Below are positions 33,761-43,508 of a stretch of 64,000 nucleotides of DNA, piece by piece; position 1 is the first letter of the stretch; each line of letters opens with the position of its first letter. Origin of the DNA: Mixophyes australis (lineage: Eukaryota > Chordata > Amphibia > Anura > Limnodynastidae). The notes under the pieces were generated by a model. The model ran no database searches. It was given only the letters and a program-made list of their open reading frames with translations, and had not been told where the DNA came from. Position numbers and translations under genes: made by a program. The DNA is taken from NCBI GenBank assembly GCA_036250195.1, contig JAVHZZ010000008.1:7802434-7866433 (forward strand), written 5' to 3'.

Positions 33761-35474
33761 TTGGCACTCCCCAGCGCTTTTGGGGTGTCCCCCATAATTG
33801 TGCATTAATATTTCTGGCTGTCAAAAGTCATATCTGTCAGCAGTATCTACTAAATAATTTGTAGCACACCTCAGTGCTTTTGGGGTGTCCTCCCTAATTG
33901 TGCATTAATATTTCTGGCTGTCAAAAGTCATATCTGTCAGCAGTATCTACTAAATAATTTTTAGCACTCCTCAGTGTTTTTGGGGTGTCCTCCCTAATTG
34001 TGCATTAATATTTCTGGCTGTCAAAAGTCATATCTGTCAGCAGTATCTACTAAATAATTTTTAGCACTCCTCAGTGTTTTTGGGGTGTCCTCCCTAATTG
34101 TGCATTAATATTTCTGGCTGTCAAAAGTCATATCTGTCAGCAGTATCTACTAAATAATTTTTAGCACTCCTCAGTGTTTTTGGGGTGTCCTCCCTAATTG
34201 TGCATTAATATTTCTGGCTGTCAAAAGTCATATCTGTCAGCAGTATCTACTAAATAATTTTTAGCACTCCTCAGTGTTTTTGGGGTGTCCTCCCTAATTG
34301 TGCATTAATATTTCTGGCTGTCAAAAGTCATATCTGTCAGCAGTATCTACTAAATAATTTTTAGCACTCCTCAGTGTTTTTGGGGTGTCCTCCCTAATTG
34401 TGCATTAATATTTCTGGCTGTCAAAAGTCATATCTGTCAGCAGTATCTACTAAATAATTTTTAGCACTCCTCAGTGTTTTTGGGGTGTCCTCCCTAATTG
34501 TGCATTAATATTTCTGGCTGTCAAAAGTCATATCTGTCAGCAGTATCTACTAAATAATTTGTAGCACTCCTCAGTGTTTTTGGGGTGTCCTCCCTAATTG
34601 TGCATTAATATTTCTGGCTGTCAAAAGTCATATCTGTCAGCAGTATCTACTAAATAATTTTTAGCACTCCTCAGTGTTTTTGGGGTGTCCTCCCTAATTG
34701 TGCATTAATATTTCTGGCTGTCAAAAGTCATATCTGTCAGCAGTATCTACTAAATAATTTTTAGCACTCCTCAGTGTTTTTGGGGTGTCCTCCCTAATTG
34801 TGCATTAATATTTCTGGCTGTCAAAAGTCATATCTGTCAGCAGTATCTACTAAATAATTTTTAGCACTCCTCAGTGTTTTTGGGGTGTCCTCCCTAATTG
34901 TGCATTAATATTTCTGGCTGTCAAAAGTCATATCTGTCAGCAGTATCTACTAAATAATTTTTAGCACTCCTCAGTGTTTTTGGGGTGTCCTCCCTAATTG
35001 TGCATTAATATTTCTGGCTGTCAAAAGTCATATCTGTCAGCAGTATCTACTAAATAATTTGTAGCACTCCTCAGTGCTTTTGGGGTGTCCTCCCTAATTG
35101 TGCATTAATATTTCTGGCTGTCAAAAGTCATATCTGTCAGCAGTATCTACTAAATAATTTGTAGCACTCCTCAGTGCTTTTGGGGTGTCCTCCCTAATTG
35201 TGCATTAATATTTCTGGCTGTCAAAAGTCATATCTGTCAGCAGTATCTACTAAATAATTTTTAGCACTCCTCAGTGTTTTTGGGGTGTCCTCCCTAATTG
35301 TGCATTAATATTTCTGGCTGTCAAAAGTCATATCTGTCAGCAGTATCTACTAAATAATTTTTAGCACTCCTCAGTGTTTTTGGGGTGTCCTCCCTAATTG
35401 TGCATTAATATTTCTGGCTGTCAAAAGTCATATCTGTCAGCAGTATCTACTAAATAATTTTTAGCACTCCCCAG
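33761..35474 (+). repeat. 100-bp tandem repeat array (17 units) in the hAT leader
   Basis: Units repeat at exactly 100 bp, starting at 33761, 33861, 33961 and so on to 35361, with a truncated 18th unit at 35461-35474. Each holds a GGGGTGTCC block, an AATTGTGCATTAATATT block and a TATCTGTCAGCAGTATC block. Units are nearly identical; the variants seen are GTAGC/TTAGC at the unit start and GCTTT/GTTTT shortly after. The array ends just before the transposase ATG. Such homogeneity suggests recent amplification within the transposon. Confidence 0.96.
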
Positions 35475-35489
35475 TGGTTTGCGCTCAGA

Positions 35490-38483
35490 ATGGATTCAAA
35501 GCAGTCCACATATGATCTAAATGAGCAACCAGGTTCTGTCACCAGTCCTGATGTTAGTGTTCCCAGTACGTCATCTGGCCAAGGCGATGTCAAACAACAG
35601 AGTGTTTTCAAATTAGTGCAAAAAACAAAAACCAAAAAAAAATTTACTGTATTGAAGCGAAAAAGAAGTGTAACTGAGCAAAAGTTAAGTGACGATAAAA
35701 AAAAAATTGCAAGCATGCCATTCTACACACGCAGTGGCAAAGAGAGAATGAGGCCTTCACCTTTGGCTATTAGTGGCAGATCCCAAAAAGTTACCCAGCC
35801 TACAATTGGTGCACAACTACTGTTACGCGTCAAAGCTGAGCTGCAAGATAACAGTGAGGCATTACAGGAGAATATTTGCTCTGATTCACAAATGACAACA
35901 ATCCCTGTGGAGAGTCCATCCAACAGTGGGATGTCTAATCGTGAGCATTCTGCTGATGTGTGCCTTAATAGCCCGAGTGTAGCCGGTGATACCCAAATTG
36001 AGGATGCCACTTTGGAATTAGAAGAGGATGAGGGGGAGATTTGTGTAGGCGACGAGGGCGCTAATGAGGATGTTGATGAGGATGAGGTTGTTTGTGTAAG
36101 TCCTGCACCAGTGGCAGCAGTTCTGGCACGTGACAAGAAAAAGGCCATTGTCATGCCTGGGCATAAAACAAAAAAATCCACTTCTTATGTGTGGAATTAT
36201 TTCTACCCAAATCCAGACAACAATTGTATAGCCATTTGTAGTGTATGTGAAGCCACAGTCAGTCGAGGGAGGGACCTTAACCATCTTGGAACCTCGTCTA
36301 TGTTACGCCATTTAACGAGAGTTCATGGCAAAGTGTTGGGAAAAGCTGAAAGTTCTTCCCAAAAGAATACAAGCACTCCCTCATCAGCTAAGACCCTCCG
36401 CTCACCGACATACCGACGGCTACAAAATACACCCACCACACCATCCTCATCAATATCCTCAGTAGCGCTCGGAGTTAGCCCGGCATCCCACTTAAGGCTG
36501 GATGACTCCGGCACTATTATTGATTCCTCTGAAGAAAGCGTTAGTCCTGCTGCTGCTGTTGCTGCTGCTGGGGGTGAATCGTCATCCCAGAGGCAGGTGA
36601 ATAAAATGAGCAGTCCTACATTTCAGCAATTAACTGTGAAACAATCATTTGCGAGGGGAAGCAAATATGACAGCAGTCACCCAGTCGCCAAGCGAATCAC
36701 AGACGCCATGGCTGCAATGTTAGTGTTAGATCTGCGTCCAATCTCCACAATAAACGCAGCTGGTTTTTCACAGTTAATTGAGGTTTTGTGTCCGCGTTAC
36801 AGAATTCCATCGCGACACCATTTCTCCCGTAAAGCTATTCCACAACTATACCAAAAAGTGTGTAAAAATGTAGAGATTGCGCTGAAAAATGCCATTCTGC
36901 CCACTGTTCACTTAACCACAGATATGTGGACAAGTGGAAGTGGCCAAACCAAAGACTATATGACTGTGACAGCCCACTGGGTTGGTCATTCACCTTCACC
37001 AGCAGGAACAGCAGCAGCATGTACACCACTACGTAACATTTGTCACAGGCAGGCCACTCTTTGTATCACCGGCTTCACTAACAGGCATACGGCTGACAAT
37101 TTGTTACGCAAACTGAGAGATGTGATTGATGCATGGCTTATACCACTCGGACTCTCCCCAGGGTATGTCATTTCAGATAACGCCAACAATATAGTGCGAG
37201 CATTACAGCTGGGTGATTTCCAACATATTCCCTGTTTTGCTCACACCATCAACTTGGTGGTGCAGAGCTTCCTACGAAATAACCGTGAGGTGCAGGAGAT
37301 GCTTTCGGTGGCCCGTAAAATTTCAGGCCATTTCAGGCATTCAGCCACAGCATGTAGGAGATTACAGCAGCTCCAAGAGCAGTTTAACTTGCCCTGCCAC
37401 CAACTTAAGCAAGAGGTGGTAACTCGGTGGAATTCCACCCTGTACATGCTTCAGAGGATGGAGGAACAGCGCAAAGCCATCCAAGCATATTGCACAAGTC
37501 ATGACATTGGGAAAGGAGGGGGGATGTATTTCACTCTTGCACAGTGGGGAATCCTTTCAGTGCTGTGCAAGGTGCTGAAACCATTTGAAGTTGTGACATG
37601 TGAGGTCAGTGCAGACTCTGCTAGTTTGAGCCAAGTCATTCCTTTAATTAGACTATTGGAAAAGCAGCTTGAGAAAATGAAGGAGGAGCTGAAAGCAAGC
37701 AATTCAGCAAAGTATGTTGGCCTTGTCGATCAAGTACTTAATTCGCTTCACAATGATCCTCGAGTTATTAAGATCTTGAACTCGGATCAGTACGTTTTGG
37801 CCACTGTGCTTGATCCAAGGTTTAAAACCTACATTGAGTCTTTACTTGTAAATGAGCGAGATGTGAACTTTTGCAAGGAGCTATTGCTCAGCAAGTTGGC
37901 CGCTGAACTGGGCCTCGGCTTGACGACGTGTCCTCCTTCACTTTCTCAAGCTGTTGCTCGTAAAAAATTAAATTTCCAAAAAAGAAGCAGGGAAGACACA
38001 GGGGGCAGACCAGAACAATTTAACATCTGGGCTGGTTTGAAGGATTTTTCAAAAAAATGTGTCACTTTGCCCATAACTCCATCCAATATGAGTATAAACA
38101 TGCAAAGGATGGTGGAGGATTACTTTCAAGAGGTAGTTGATATGGAAATGTCAGACAGTCCCTTTCCTTACTGGGAAGAAAAGCAGGCCATTTGGAAACC
38201 CATGTACAAACTTGCTTTGCAATACCTAAGCTGCCCACCCTCCAGTGTGTACTCTGAACGAGTGTTCAGCACAGCAGGGAACTTAGTCAGTGATCGCCGT
38301 AGAAGGTTACTTCCCAAAAATGTGGAGAAAATGATGTTTATAAAAATGAACTACATCTTCCACGAGGAAGGCCTTCACCATCCAAGACATCCAAGCACTG
38401 ACTGTTCTCTAATGGCGGATTCAAGCGGCGATGAATTGATAGTCTGTGATGATGACGTACACACTGATGAGGGTGAGGATTAA
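35490..38483 (+). CDS. hAT transposase, BED zinc finger type (997 aa, intact)
   Basis: This is the transposase expected to bind the element ends and carry out cut-and-paste transposition in the nucleus. The N-terminal 225 residues are low complexity, with Lys-rich stretches and an acidic run near residues 175-205. A BED-type zinc finger follows at about 228-283, with ligands C250, C253, H274 and H279. The RNase H-like catalytic fold shows TTDMW (D478), SDNANN (D563), the CxxH motif C582/H585 and RWNST (W647). The C-terminal hAT dimerisation region, about 895-970, holds SERVFSTAG, whose E923 is the likely third acidic residue. The start is the first ATG after the leader array, 30 bp past its last unit; the stop is TAA. 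The length is on the long side for hAT proteins and closest in layout to ZBED-like transposases. I see no intron or disruption. A domesticated host gene is unlikely because TIRs and target duplications flank it. Confidence 0.95.
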   Translation: MDSKQSTYDLNEQPGSVTSPDVSVPSTSSGQGDVKQQSVFKLVQKTKTKKKFTVLKRKRSVTEQKLSDDKKKIASMPFYTRSGKERMRPSPLAISGRSQKVTQPTIGAQLLLRVKAELQDNSEALQENICSDSQMTTIPVESPSNSGMSNREHSADVCLNSPSVAGDTQIEDATLELEEDEGEICVGDEGANEDVDEDEVVCVSPAPVAAVLARDKKKAIVMPGHKTKKSTSYVWNYFYPNPDNNCIAICSVCEATVSRGRDLNHLGTSSMLRHLTRVHGKVLGKAESSSQKNTSTPSSAKTLRSPTYRRLQNTPTTPSSSISSVALGVSPASHLRLDDSGTIIDSSEESVSPAAAVAAAGGESSSQRQVNKMSSPTFQQLTVKQSFARGSKYDSSHPVAKRITDAMAAMLVLDLRPISTINAAGFSQLIEVLCPRYRIPSRHHFSRKAIPQLYQKVCKNVEIALKNAILPTVHLTTDMWTSGSGQTKDYMTVTAHWVGHSPSPAGTAAACTPLRNICHRQATLCITGFTNRHTADNLLRKLRDVIDAWLIPLGLSPGYVISDNANNIVRALQLGDFQHIPCFAHTINLVVQSFLRNNREVQEMLSVARKISGHFRHSATACRRLQQLQEQFNLPCHQLKQEVVTRWNSTLYMLQRMEEQRKAIQAYCTSHDIGKGGGMYFTLAQWGILSVLCKVLKPFEVVTCEVSADSASLSQVIPLIRLLEKQLEKMKEELKASNSAKYVGLVDQVLNSLHNDPRVIKILNSDQYVLATVLDPRFKTYIESLLVNERDVNFCKELLLSKLAAELGLGLTTCPPSLSQAVARKKLNFQKRSREDTGGRPEQFNIWAGLKDFSKKCVTLPITPSNMSINMQRMVEDYFQEVVDMEMSDSPFPYWEEKQAIWKPMYKLALQYLSCPPSSVYSERVFSTAGNLVSDRRRRLLPKNVEKMMFIKMNYIFHEEGLHHPRHPSTDCSLMADSSGDELIVCDDDVHTDEGED

Positions 38484-38659
38484 GCTGAAGATGATGCCGA
38501 TAACATCTTTTTAAAACTTTCTATGTAAGTGTAGGGTGCAATCTACCCCCAAAGAGGAAAGGGACTTGTGGCATTTCCATATCACATACCATCTTGAAAG
38601 GCTGCTGTTAGGGCAATTTATCCTTAAGGGTAGGGTGTCATAGACAGAGTGACCCTAAA

Positions 38660-39178
38660 CTGGCTTTGTCCATTTTTCATAATATTGTACAGTCTATAAT
38701 GGCTGAATTTTTGGGTATTTTATACAAGTGGAGGGGGGCCTAGAGAGACAGAAACCAAACTGGCTTTTTCCATGTCAATTAATATTGTACAGTCTATAAT
38801 GGCTGAATTTTTTGGTATTTTATACAAGTGGAGGGGGGCCTAGAGAGACAGAGTGACCCCAAACTGTCTTTCTCCATGTCAATTAATATTGTACAGTCTA
38901 TAATGGCTGAATTTTTTAGTATTTTATACAAGTGGAGGGGGGCCTAGAGAGACAGAGTGACCCCAAACTGTCTTTCTCCATGTCAATTAATATTGTACAG
39001 TCTATAATGGCTGAATTTTTTGGTATTTTATACAAGTGGAGGGGGGCCTTGAGAGACAGAAACCAAACTGGCTTTCTCCATGTCAATTAATATTGTACAG
39101 TCTATAATGGCTGAATTTTTTGGTATTTTATACAAGTGGAGGGGGGCCTTGAGAGACAGAAACCAAACTGGCTTTTTC
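38660..39178 (+). repeat. ~100-bp tandem repeat (about 5 units) 3' of the hAT transposase
   Basis: The marker AATATTGTACAGTCTATAAT recurs at about 38681, 38781, 38884, 38989 and 39089, giving a period of 100-105 bp. The sequence is unrelated to the leader array, though the unit length is similar. Each unit ends with a GTGGAGGGGGGCCT block. It lies between the stop codon and the CCAAAA-rich right end. Confidence 0.9.
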
Positions 39179-39574
39179 CATTTCTTTACATATTTAACTA
39201 TAAGTGTAGGGTGTAATATACATTCAAAGACGATGGCTGCATTGCCAATATGCATAGATGGAGAGGAAGACAATCTGTTTTGTGTGTAGAATAGGCCTAC
39301 CAACGAAGAATTAAACTGTTTTTTTGGATGATTTATTACCTCAACAATTAGATTACTTGTCTCTAAAACAGTTGGAGCACTAAATTGGGTTAATTTAGGC
39401 CCAAAAACATGGATTTTCCCAAAAAATAGCAAAACAAAACCAAACAAAACCAAAACCAAAACCAAAACACGCAATGGAGGTTTTGCAAAACCAAAACCAA
39501 AACCAAAACACGACGGTAATCCAGATCCAAAACCGAATCCAAAACCAAAACACGGGGGTCAGTGACCATCTCTA

Positions 39575-39582
39575 ATTATCAT
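39575..39582. repeat. Target site duplication of the intact hAT, right copy
   Basis: ATTATCAT, identical to 33407-33414. The exact match supports a recent insertion. Confidence 0.92.
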
Positions 39583-39687
39583 GTGTTTCCGGGCTCCTCA
39601 AAGTGACTGTAGGGGAAGGCATATGGTATTCCTGTGTCTATGGCATTTTCCTTGTCATCACTTGGTGTAGCAGAATTCCCTTACACT

Positions 39688-39776
39688 GGGCCTGAGTCAT
39701 AAGGGAAAGAAAAGCAAAAAAGGTGCAAAATTAATCCTTATTTTTTTTGCTTTGCTCTCTTTAATGCCTCAGGCCC
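39688..39776. mobile_element. Deleted fold-back MITE, 89 bp
   Basis: GGGCCTGAGTCATAAGGG to CTTTAATGCCTCAGGCCC, with almost no centre left. CACT and AGTG extend the palindrome on each side. Confidence 0.7.
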
Positions 39777-39814
39777 AGTGTCTATAGGAGCATCCTTAGT
39801 GACAGCAAAGATAA

Positions 39815-40039
39815 TAATTTTATTATCTATATTGCACTTTTCTCCCACTAGGACTCAAAGCACTTTACATACTTTGCAGAAGGTGAGCCAGACGTCTTGG
39901 GCGTGTTCTGCTGCTGTCCTATGAACAAAACTGTATCCTTGTCCCATTATAGCCTAAATTGCCAATTTACCTATCAGTGACTGTGGGAGGAAACCTGTAA
40001 TCCCAGCTCCGTGAGACAGCAATGCTAACCACTGTACCG

Positions 40040-40043
<4 letters not shown>
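39815..40043 (-). mobile_element. SINE or SINE-like fragment, minus
   Basis: TGTGGGAGGAAACC and CGTGAGACAGCAATGCTAACC match the reverse complement of the tRNA-like head. The left part, CACTAGGACTCAAAGCACTTTACA, looks like a different 3' tail from the one at 40,084. Confidence 0.55.

Positions 40044-40080
<37 letters not shown>
40040..40080. repeat. (TA)n microsatellite
   Basis: TA dinucleotides between two SINEs in head-to-head order. Confidence 0.92.
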
Positions 40081-40082
<2 letters not shown>

Positions 40083-40083
40083 G

Positions 40084-40405
40084 GGCAGCACGGTGGCTCA
40101 GTGTTTAGCCCTTCTGCCTCACAGCACTGGGGTCATGAGTTCGATTCCCGACCATGGTGTTATCTGTGAGGAGTTTGTATGTTCTCACCGTGTTTGCGTG
40201 GGTTTTCCTCCGGGTGCTCCGGTTTCCTCCCATACTTCAAAAACATACTGGTAGGTTAATTGACTGCTATCAAATTGCCTCGCGGTCTGTGTGTGTATGT
40301 TCAGGGATTTAGATTGTAAGCTCCAATGGGGCAGGGACTGATGTGAATGAGTTCTCTGTACAGCGCTGCAGGAATTAGTGGCGCTATATAAATAGATGAT
40401 GATGA

Positions 40406-40410
<5 letters not shown>
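40084..40410 (+). mobile_element. Full-length tRNA-derived SINE
   Basis: The head has pol III promoter boxes: box A TGGCTCAGTGT near 40,094 and box B GTTCGATTCCC near 40,140. A core (GCGTGGGTTTTCCTCCGGG, then TGCTCCGGTTTCCTCC) follows, and an L2-like tail with GCGCTATATAAATAGATG and (GAT)n. It is not a working tRNA gene; the element would use these boxes to transcribe itself. Confidence 0.92.

Positions 40411-40436
<26 letters not shown>
40409..40436. repeat. (TA)n microsatellite
   Basis: Follows the SINE tail directly. Confidence 0.9.
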
Positions 40437-40440
<4 letters not shown>

Positions 40441-40479
40441 CATTGGTAACTGTTTGGTGCCTTGGCTTCCTAGCCAGTA

Positions 40480-41110
40480 TATTCACTCATGACTAATGAC
40501 TGCACAGTAGCATATAAGTTCTCCTAATGATATGCACATAATTAGTAATAGGCTAATAGAACAGGCACAGTTACTAAATAACAAGCTAAGATGACAGTGG
40601 ACATAAACACAAGTGAACAGGTCCTTTTGCCCCCACAGAAACGTTGTCTGCGTGATCCTATGAAGGCTGGAGGTCCGGCCTGTTTGGAGGGTATCCTGTA
40701 CATTTTCACCAGACCGAAGTAATACAGAATTATGCAAATTGTCTTTATTTGAAGTAAAGAATCATGGGCCAGTCGATAATGTTCATGCATTAAGAAAGGG
40801 CAGTTTGTCCTGGAAGAAATAACATAGCGCATCACAAGAAACATTTCTTAGCAGACAAAGGCCCGGGGTCCCCGCAGCACAATCTATTACCATATTTCCA
40901 CATAATTAGTTTGTTTTCCAGTTGAAATCAGAAAAAGATTCGACGTTGCGTTCTCTGCCTGGGGACGGAGCATACAGTAGGATCCTCGTGCGTGGGTTCA
41001 TATGCTGAATAATTAGTAAGCATTAATCTGTTGAAATTACAGTTTAGAATATTATAGATCTCATGAATAGTGTATGTGACAATCAAGAAAATTAAACCAG
41101 AAACAAAAAG
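40480..41110. promoter_or_regulatory. Candidate conserved noncoding element
   Basis: I see no repeat here. The text has homeodomain-type and octamer-like words close together: ATATGCACATAATTAGTAAT, ATTATGCAAATTG, ACATAATTAG, GAATAATTAGTAAGC, and a non-repetitive AT/GC mix that resembles deeply conserved developmental enhancers. Without alignment this is only a guess. Confidence 0.25.
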
Positions 41111-41524
41111 TCGGTTGACAACGGCAGAAGACTGCTGGTAGTTTGCTTTTTAATCAGTCAACTTGCAGCTAGAGGGTTCGAATGGGAACCGGGGTCCAAT
41201 CCGTTCTGTGCTGGGGGGACAATTTCAGGCATGCTTGATTAATATCCAAGTCAGCGGCTATACAGGAGGAGCACAGGATGTGGAATAAATATTCTGAATC
41301 GCAAATAGTGCTTCTTATTGCAGCTAAATCATCAGCTACACGAGCCCAGGATGATATCTGACATGTATAATGTGTCTGTGAGCAATAATGGGTTTATTAA
41401 AAGAAGTATTTTGCTTTCTGTTTTAATTTATTGAAATTAAATGAACTTAAAATAAGAAAAATGGAATTTAGGAACTAACAAAACAATTTATAGTTATAAG
41501 CAAATAAAATGTACCTAATATTAC

Positions 41525-42023
41525 TGACTATATATTATTATTATTATTATTAATATTATTATTATTATTACTACTATCACTAATAATAATAAATCAACAT
41601 AATAGTGTATACATGTATGTAATATTCTAAATGTGACGTCTGTGATAGTTTAACTTGGTTTTATAATATATTATTAAATTATTAGCATTAATAATGTCAG
41701 TTTGTATTATTGGTGATATAAAGTTTAGGTTTTTTTTATTATTATTTGTGATTCTGATCATTTTTTTATTGTTTACCCAATGTAAAAATGAAAAAAATAA
41801 ACTAATAATAATAATATTTACATTTTCTATTTATTATTATTATGATTAATATTTGTTATTCTGTTGATAACAATACATTATTTATTTAATATTGTTTATT
41901 CAATATAATGTAATAATAATAATAATAATATTTACACTTTCCATTTATTATTATGATTATAATTTGTGATACTGTTGATATCAATACATTATTTATTTAA
42001 AATTGTTTATCCAATATAATGTA

Positions 42024-42065
<42 letters not shown>

Positions 42066-42075
42066 TTAATACTAT
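41525..42075. repeat. AT-rich region of (ATT)n/(AAT)n with an internal tandem duplication
   Basis: Triplet runs separate about three diverged copies of a roughly 115-bp unit carrying TTGTGAT/TTGTTAT, TGTTGAT and ATTGTTTAYYCAATATAATG (near 41,740, 41,850 and 41,960). Nothing coding. Confidence 0.8.
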
Positions 42076-42129
42076 TAATAATGCTAAAATAGTGTGTTAT
42101 TATTATTATGACACATATAAACAATTTTG

Positions 42130-42330
42130 AGGGGAATACAATGATGCTGCCTATATGAGTACTATTTATAAAAGAGCTGGAAATCAGTATTAAGCAGTCA
42201 GTTTATTTCAATGCAAATTACTGTATTTTTCTAAAGCTGTATGAATTAATTTTCTGCAATAAGCTCAGTAAATCAACGCTGGCTGCTGCAGCCCCCTGAA
42301 AAATGGCCGTTAGAGTTGGCTAAATCTTGA
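42130..42330. promoter_or_regulatory. Candidate conserved noncoding element
   Basis: Non-repetitive sequence with an octamer ATGCAAAT, a MEF2-like CTATTTATAA and AATTAATTTTCTGC, bounded by the triplet-rich region. Conserved-enhancer status is an inference from composition only. Confidence 0.22.
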
Positions 42331-42667
42331 GTTTTAAAAAGGAGTAAATGGACGAGGTCCAGTGGATTGGCAACGGACCAGTCTGTAAAATATAGAAGGG
42401 AAATGCAGATGTAAAGTCACAGCCAGCTGGTATCATCACTGGGCAGCGAAAGTGTCACAATATTGGTGGCTTCCTACATTTGTGCAAGAAAATGTGGAGA
42501 ACCTGAGCAGCTTGTGAATTGTGCATGTTTGTTATTTTAAGACATAAAAATGAATCTGTTAGAGTCATCTGCGACGTCTTAATAGAGATTCTATAAATAA
42601 CTGACTACAGCATTCTTGTGTGTTCAGTTATTTTGTTATTCAATGTTGATGTTTTATACACATATAC

Positions 42668-43379
42668 GGGGGTGTAAGAACCGGTGGGGCAGAGTGGGCA
42701 GGTGCCCCCCCAAGATTTCTGTTGGGTGGGCAAAGATTGTGCCCCCCCCCCCCCACATATGAGCTGCTACACAAAAGTCTTCATGTTGCTATCTGAAGTA
42801 ATGGTATTTGTTCTAAACTTATGAAACTTTTTTAAATGATAGATTGTTTTAGTGTTACTACCAAATGTTCTTTAATATAGATTGCCTTAGTATAGATTTA
42901 ATACAGATTGATTGATCTGTTTATTTAAAAAACTCTAAGGGCTAGATTTTCTAAGCTGCGGGTTTGAAAAAGTGGAGATGTTGCCTATAGCAACCAATCA
43001 GATTCTAGCTGTTATTTTGTAGAAGGTACTAAATAAATGAAAGCTAGAATCTGATTGGTTGCTATAGGCAACATCCCCACTTTTTCAAACCCGCAGCTTA
43101 GTAAATCTAGCCCTAAGTATTCTGTTCATAAACATCTAATAAATAACCTGTATTGATGATGGACAACTTTTCACTCTACTTTTACCCTGAATTGCAAAAC
43201 AAAACCCCTGAAACACTGTCAAAAATGAACATAGGATTGAGAGTCTTTGTATACCTACAGTCACTGTTACAACTGTTGTAAAACAAGATACCAAAAGCGA
43301 GAAAAAGGGGCTCCAAGCCCCTTATAGTAGTCCCTGGTCTTTTGCCCCCTCATGAAAATGTCAATTCCCACACCCCTGC
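42668..43379. mobile_element. Possible DNA element with nested MITE
   Basis: GGGGTGTAAGAACCGGTGG at the left and AATTCCCACACCCCTG at the right form a short imperfect inverted repeat. A C-run follows GATTGTGCCC near 42,736. Confidence 0.45.
42939..43113. mobile_element. Fold-back MITE with CCAATCAGATTCTAGCT arms, well preserved
   Basis: GGGCTAGATTTTCTAAGCTG at the left pairs with CAGCTTAGTAAATCTAGCCC at the right, and both arms contain TTGCCTATAGCAACCAATC or its complement. TAA flanks both sides, a 3-bp target duplication consistent with the PIF/Harbinger class. The structure would fold into a long hairpin. Confidence 0.9.
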
Positions 43380-43422
43380 TTAGGTATATTTTCTAATTCT
43401 AAATATCTCTCTCATATCTATA

Positions 43423-43434
43423 TATATATACATA

Positions 43435-43505
<71 letters not shown>
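43423..43505. repeat. (TA)n microsatellite
   Basis: Long TA run with CA and GA interruptions. Confidence 0.92.

Positions 43506-43508
<3 letters not shown>

Larger units (their letters stand above)
33415..39574 (+). mobile_element. Complete autonomous hAT-superfamily DNA transposon, 6,160 bp
   Basis: The element is bounded by a perfect 8-bp direct repeat, ATTATCAT, at 33407-33414 and 39575-39582. An 8-bp target duplication is the hAT hallmark. The left end begins TAGAGATGGG and the right end finishes CCATCTCTA, so the terminal inverted repeat is about 9 bp. Inside, in order, are a GC-rich subterminal region with three short hairpins (33431-33547), a TATA-like box (33587), a 17-copy 100-bp tandem array (33761-35460), one uninterrupted transposase gene (35490-38483), a second array of about 100-bp units (38660-39178), and CCAAAA-rich subterminal repeats (about 39434-39555). 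Every part an autonomous hAT needs is visible, and there is no frameshift or stop. Activity is inferred, not shown. Confidence 0.93.

Noticed and set aside
33761..35460. Possible CRISPR-like array
   Set aside because: Units are contiguous 100-bp direct repeats with no spacers, in a eukaryotic transposon.
35723..37702. Antisense ORFs of 60-152 codons under the transposase
   Set aside because: Shadows of the sense gene, no own motifs.
40084..40160. A tRNA gene
   Set aside because: Boxes A and B are present but the fold is degenerate and the sequence continues into a SINE core and LINE-like tail.
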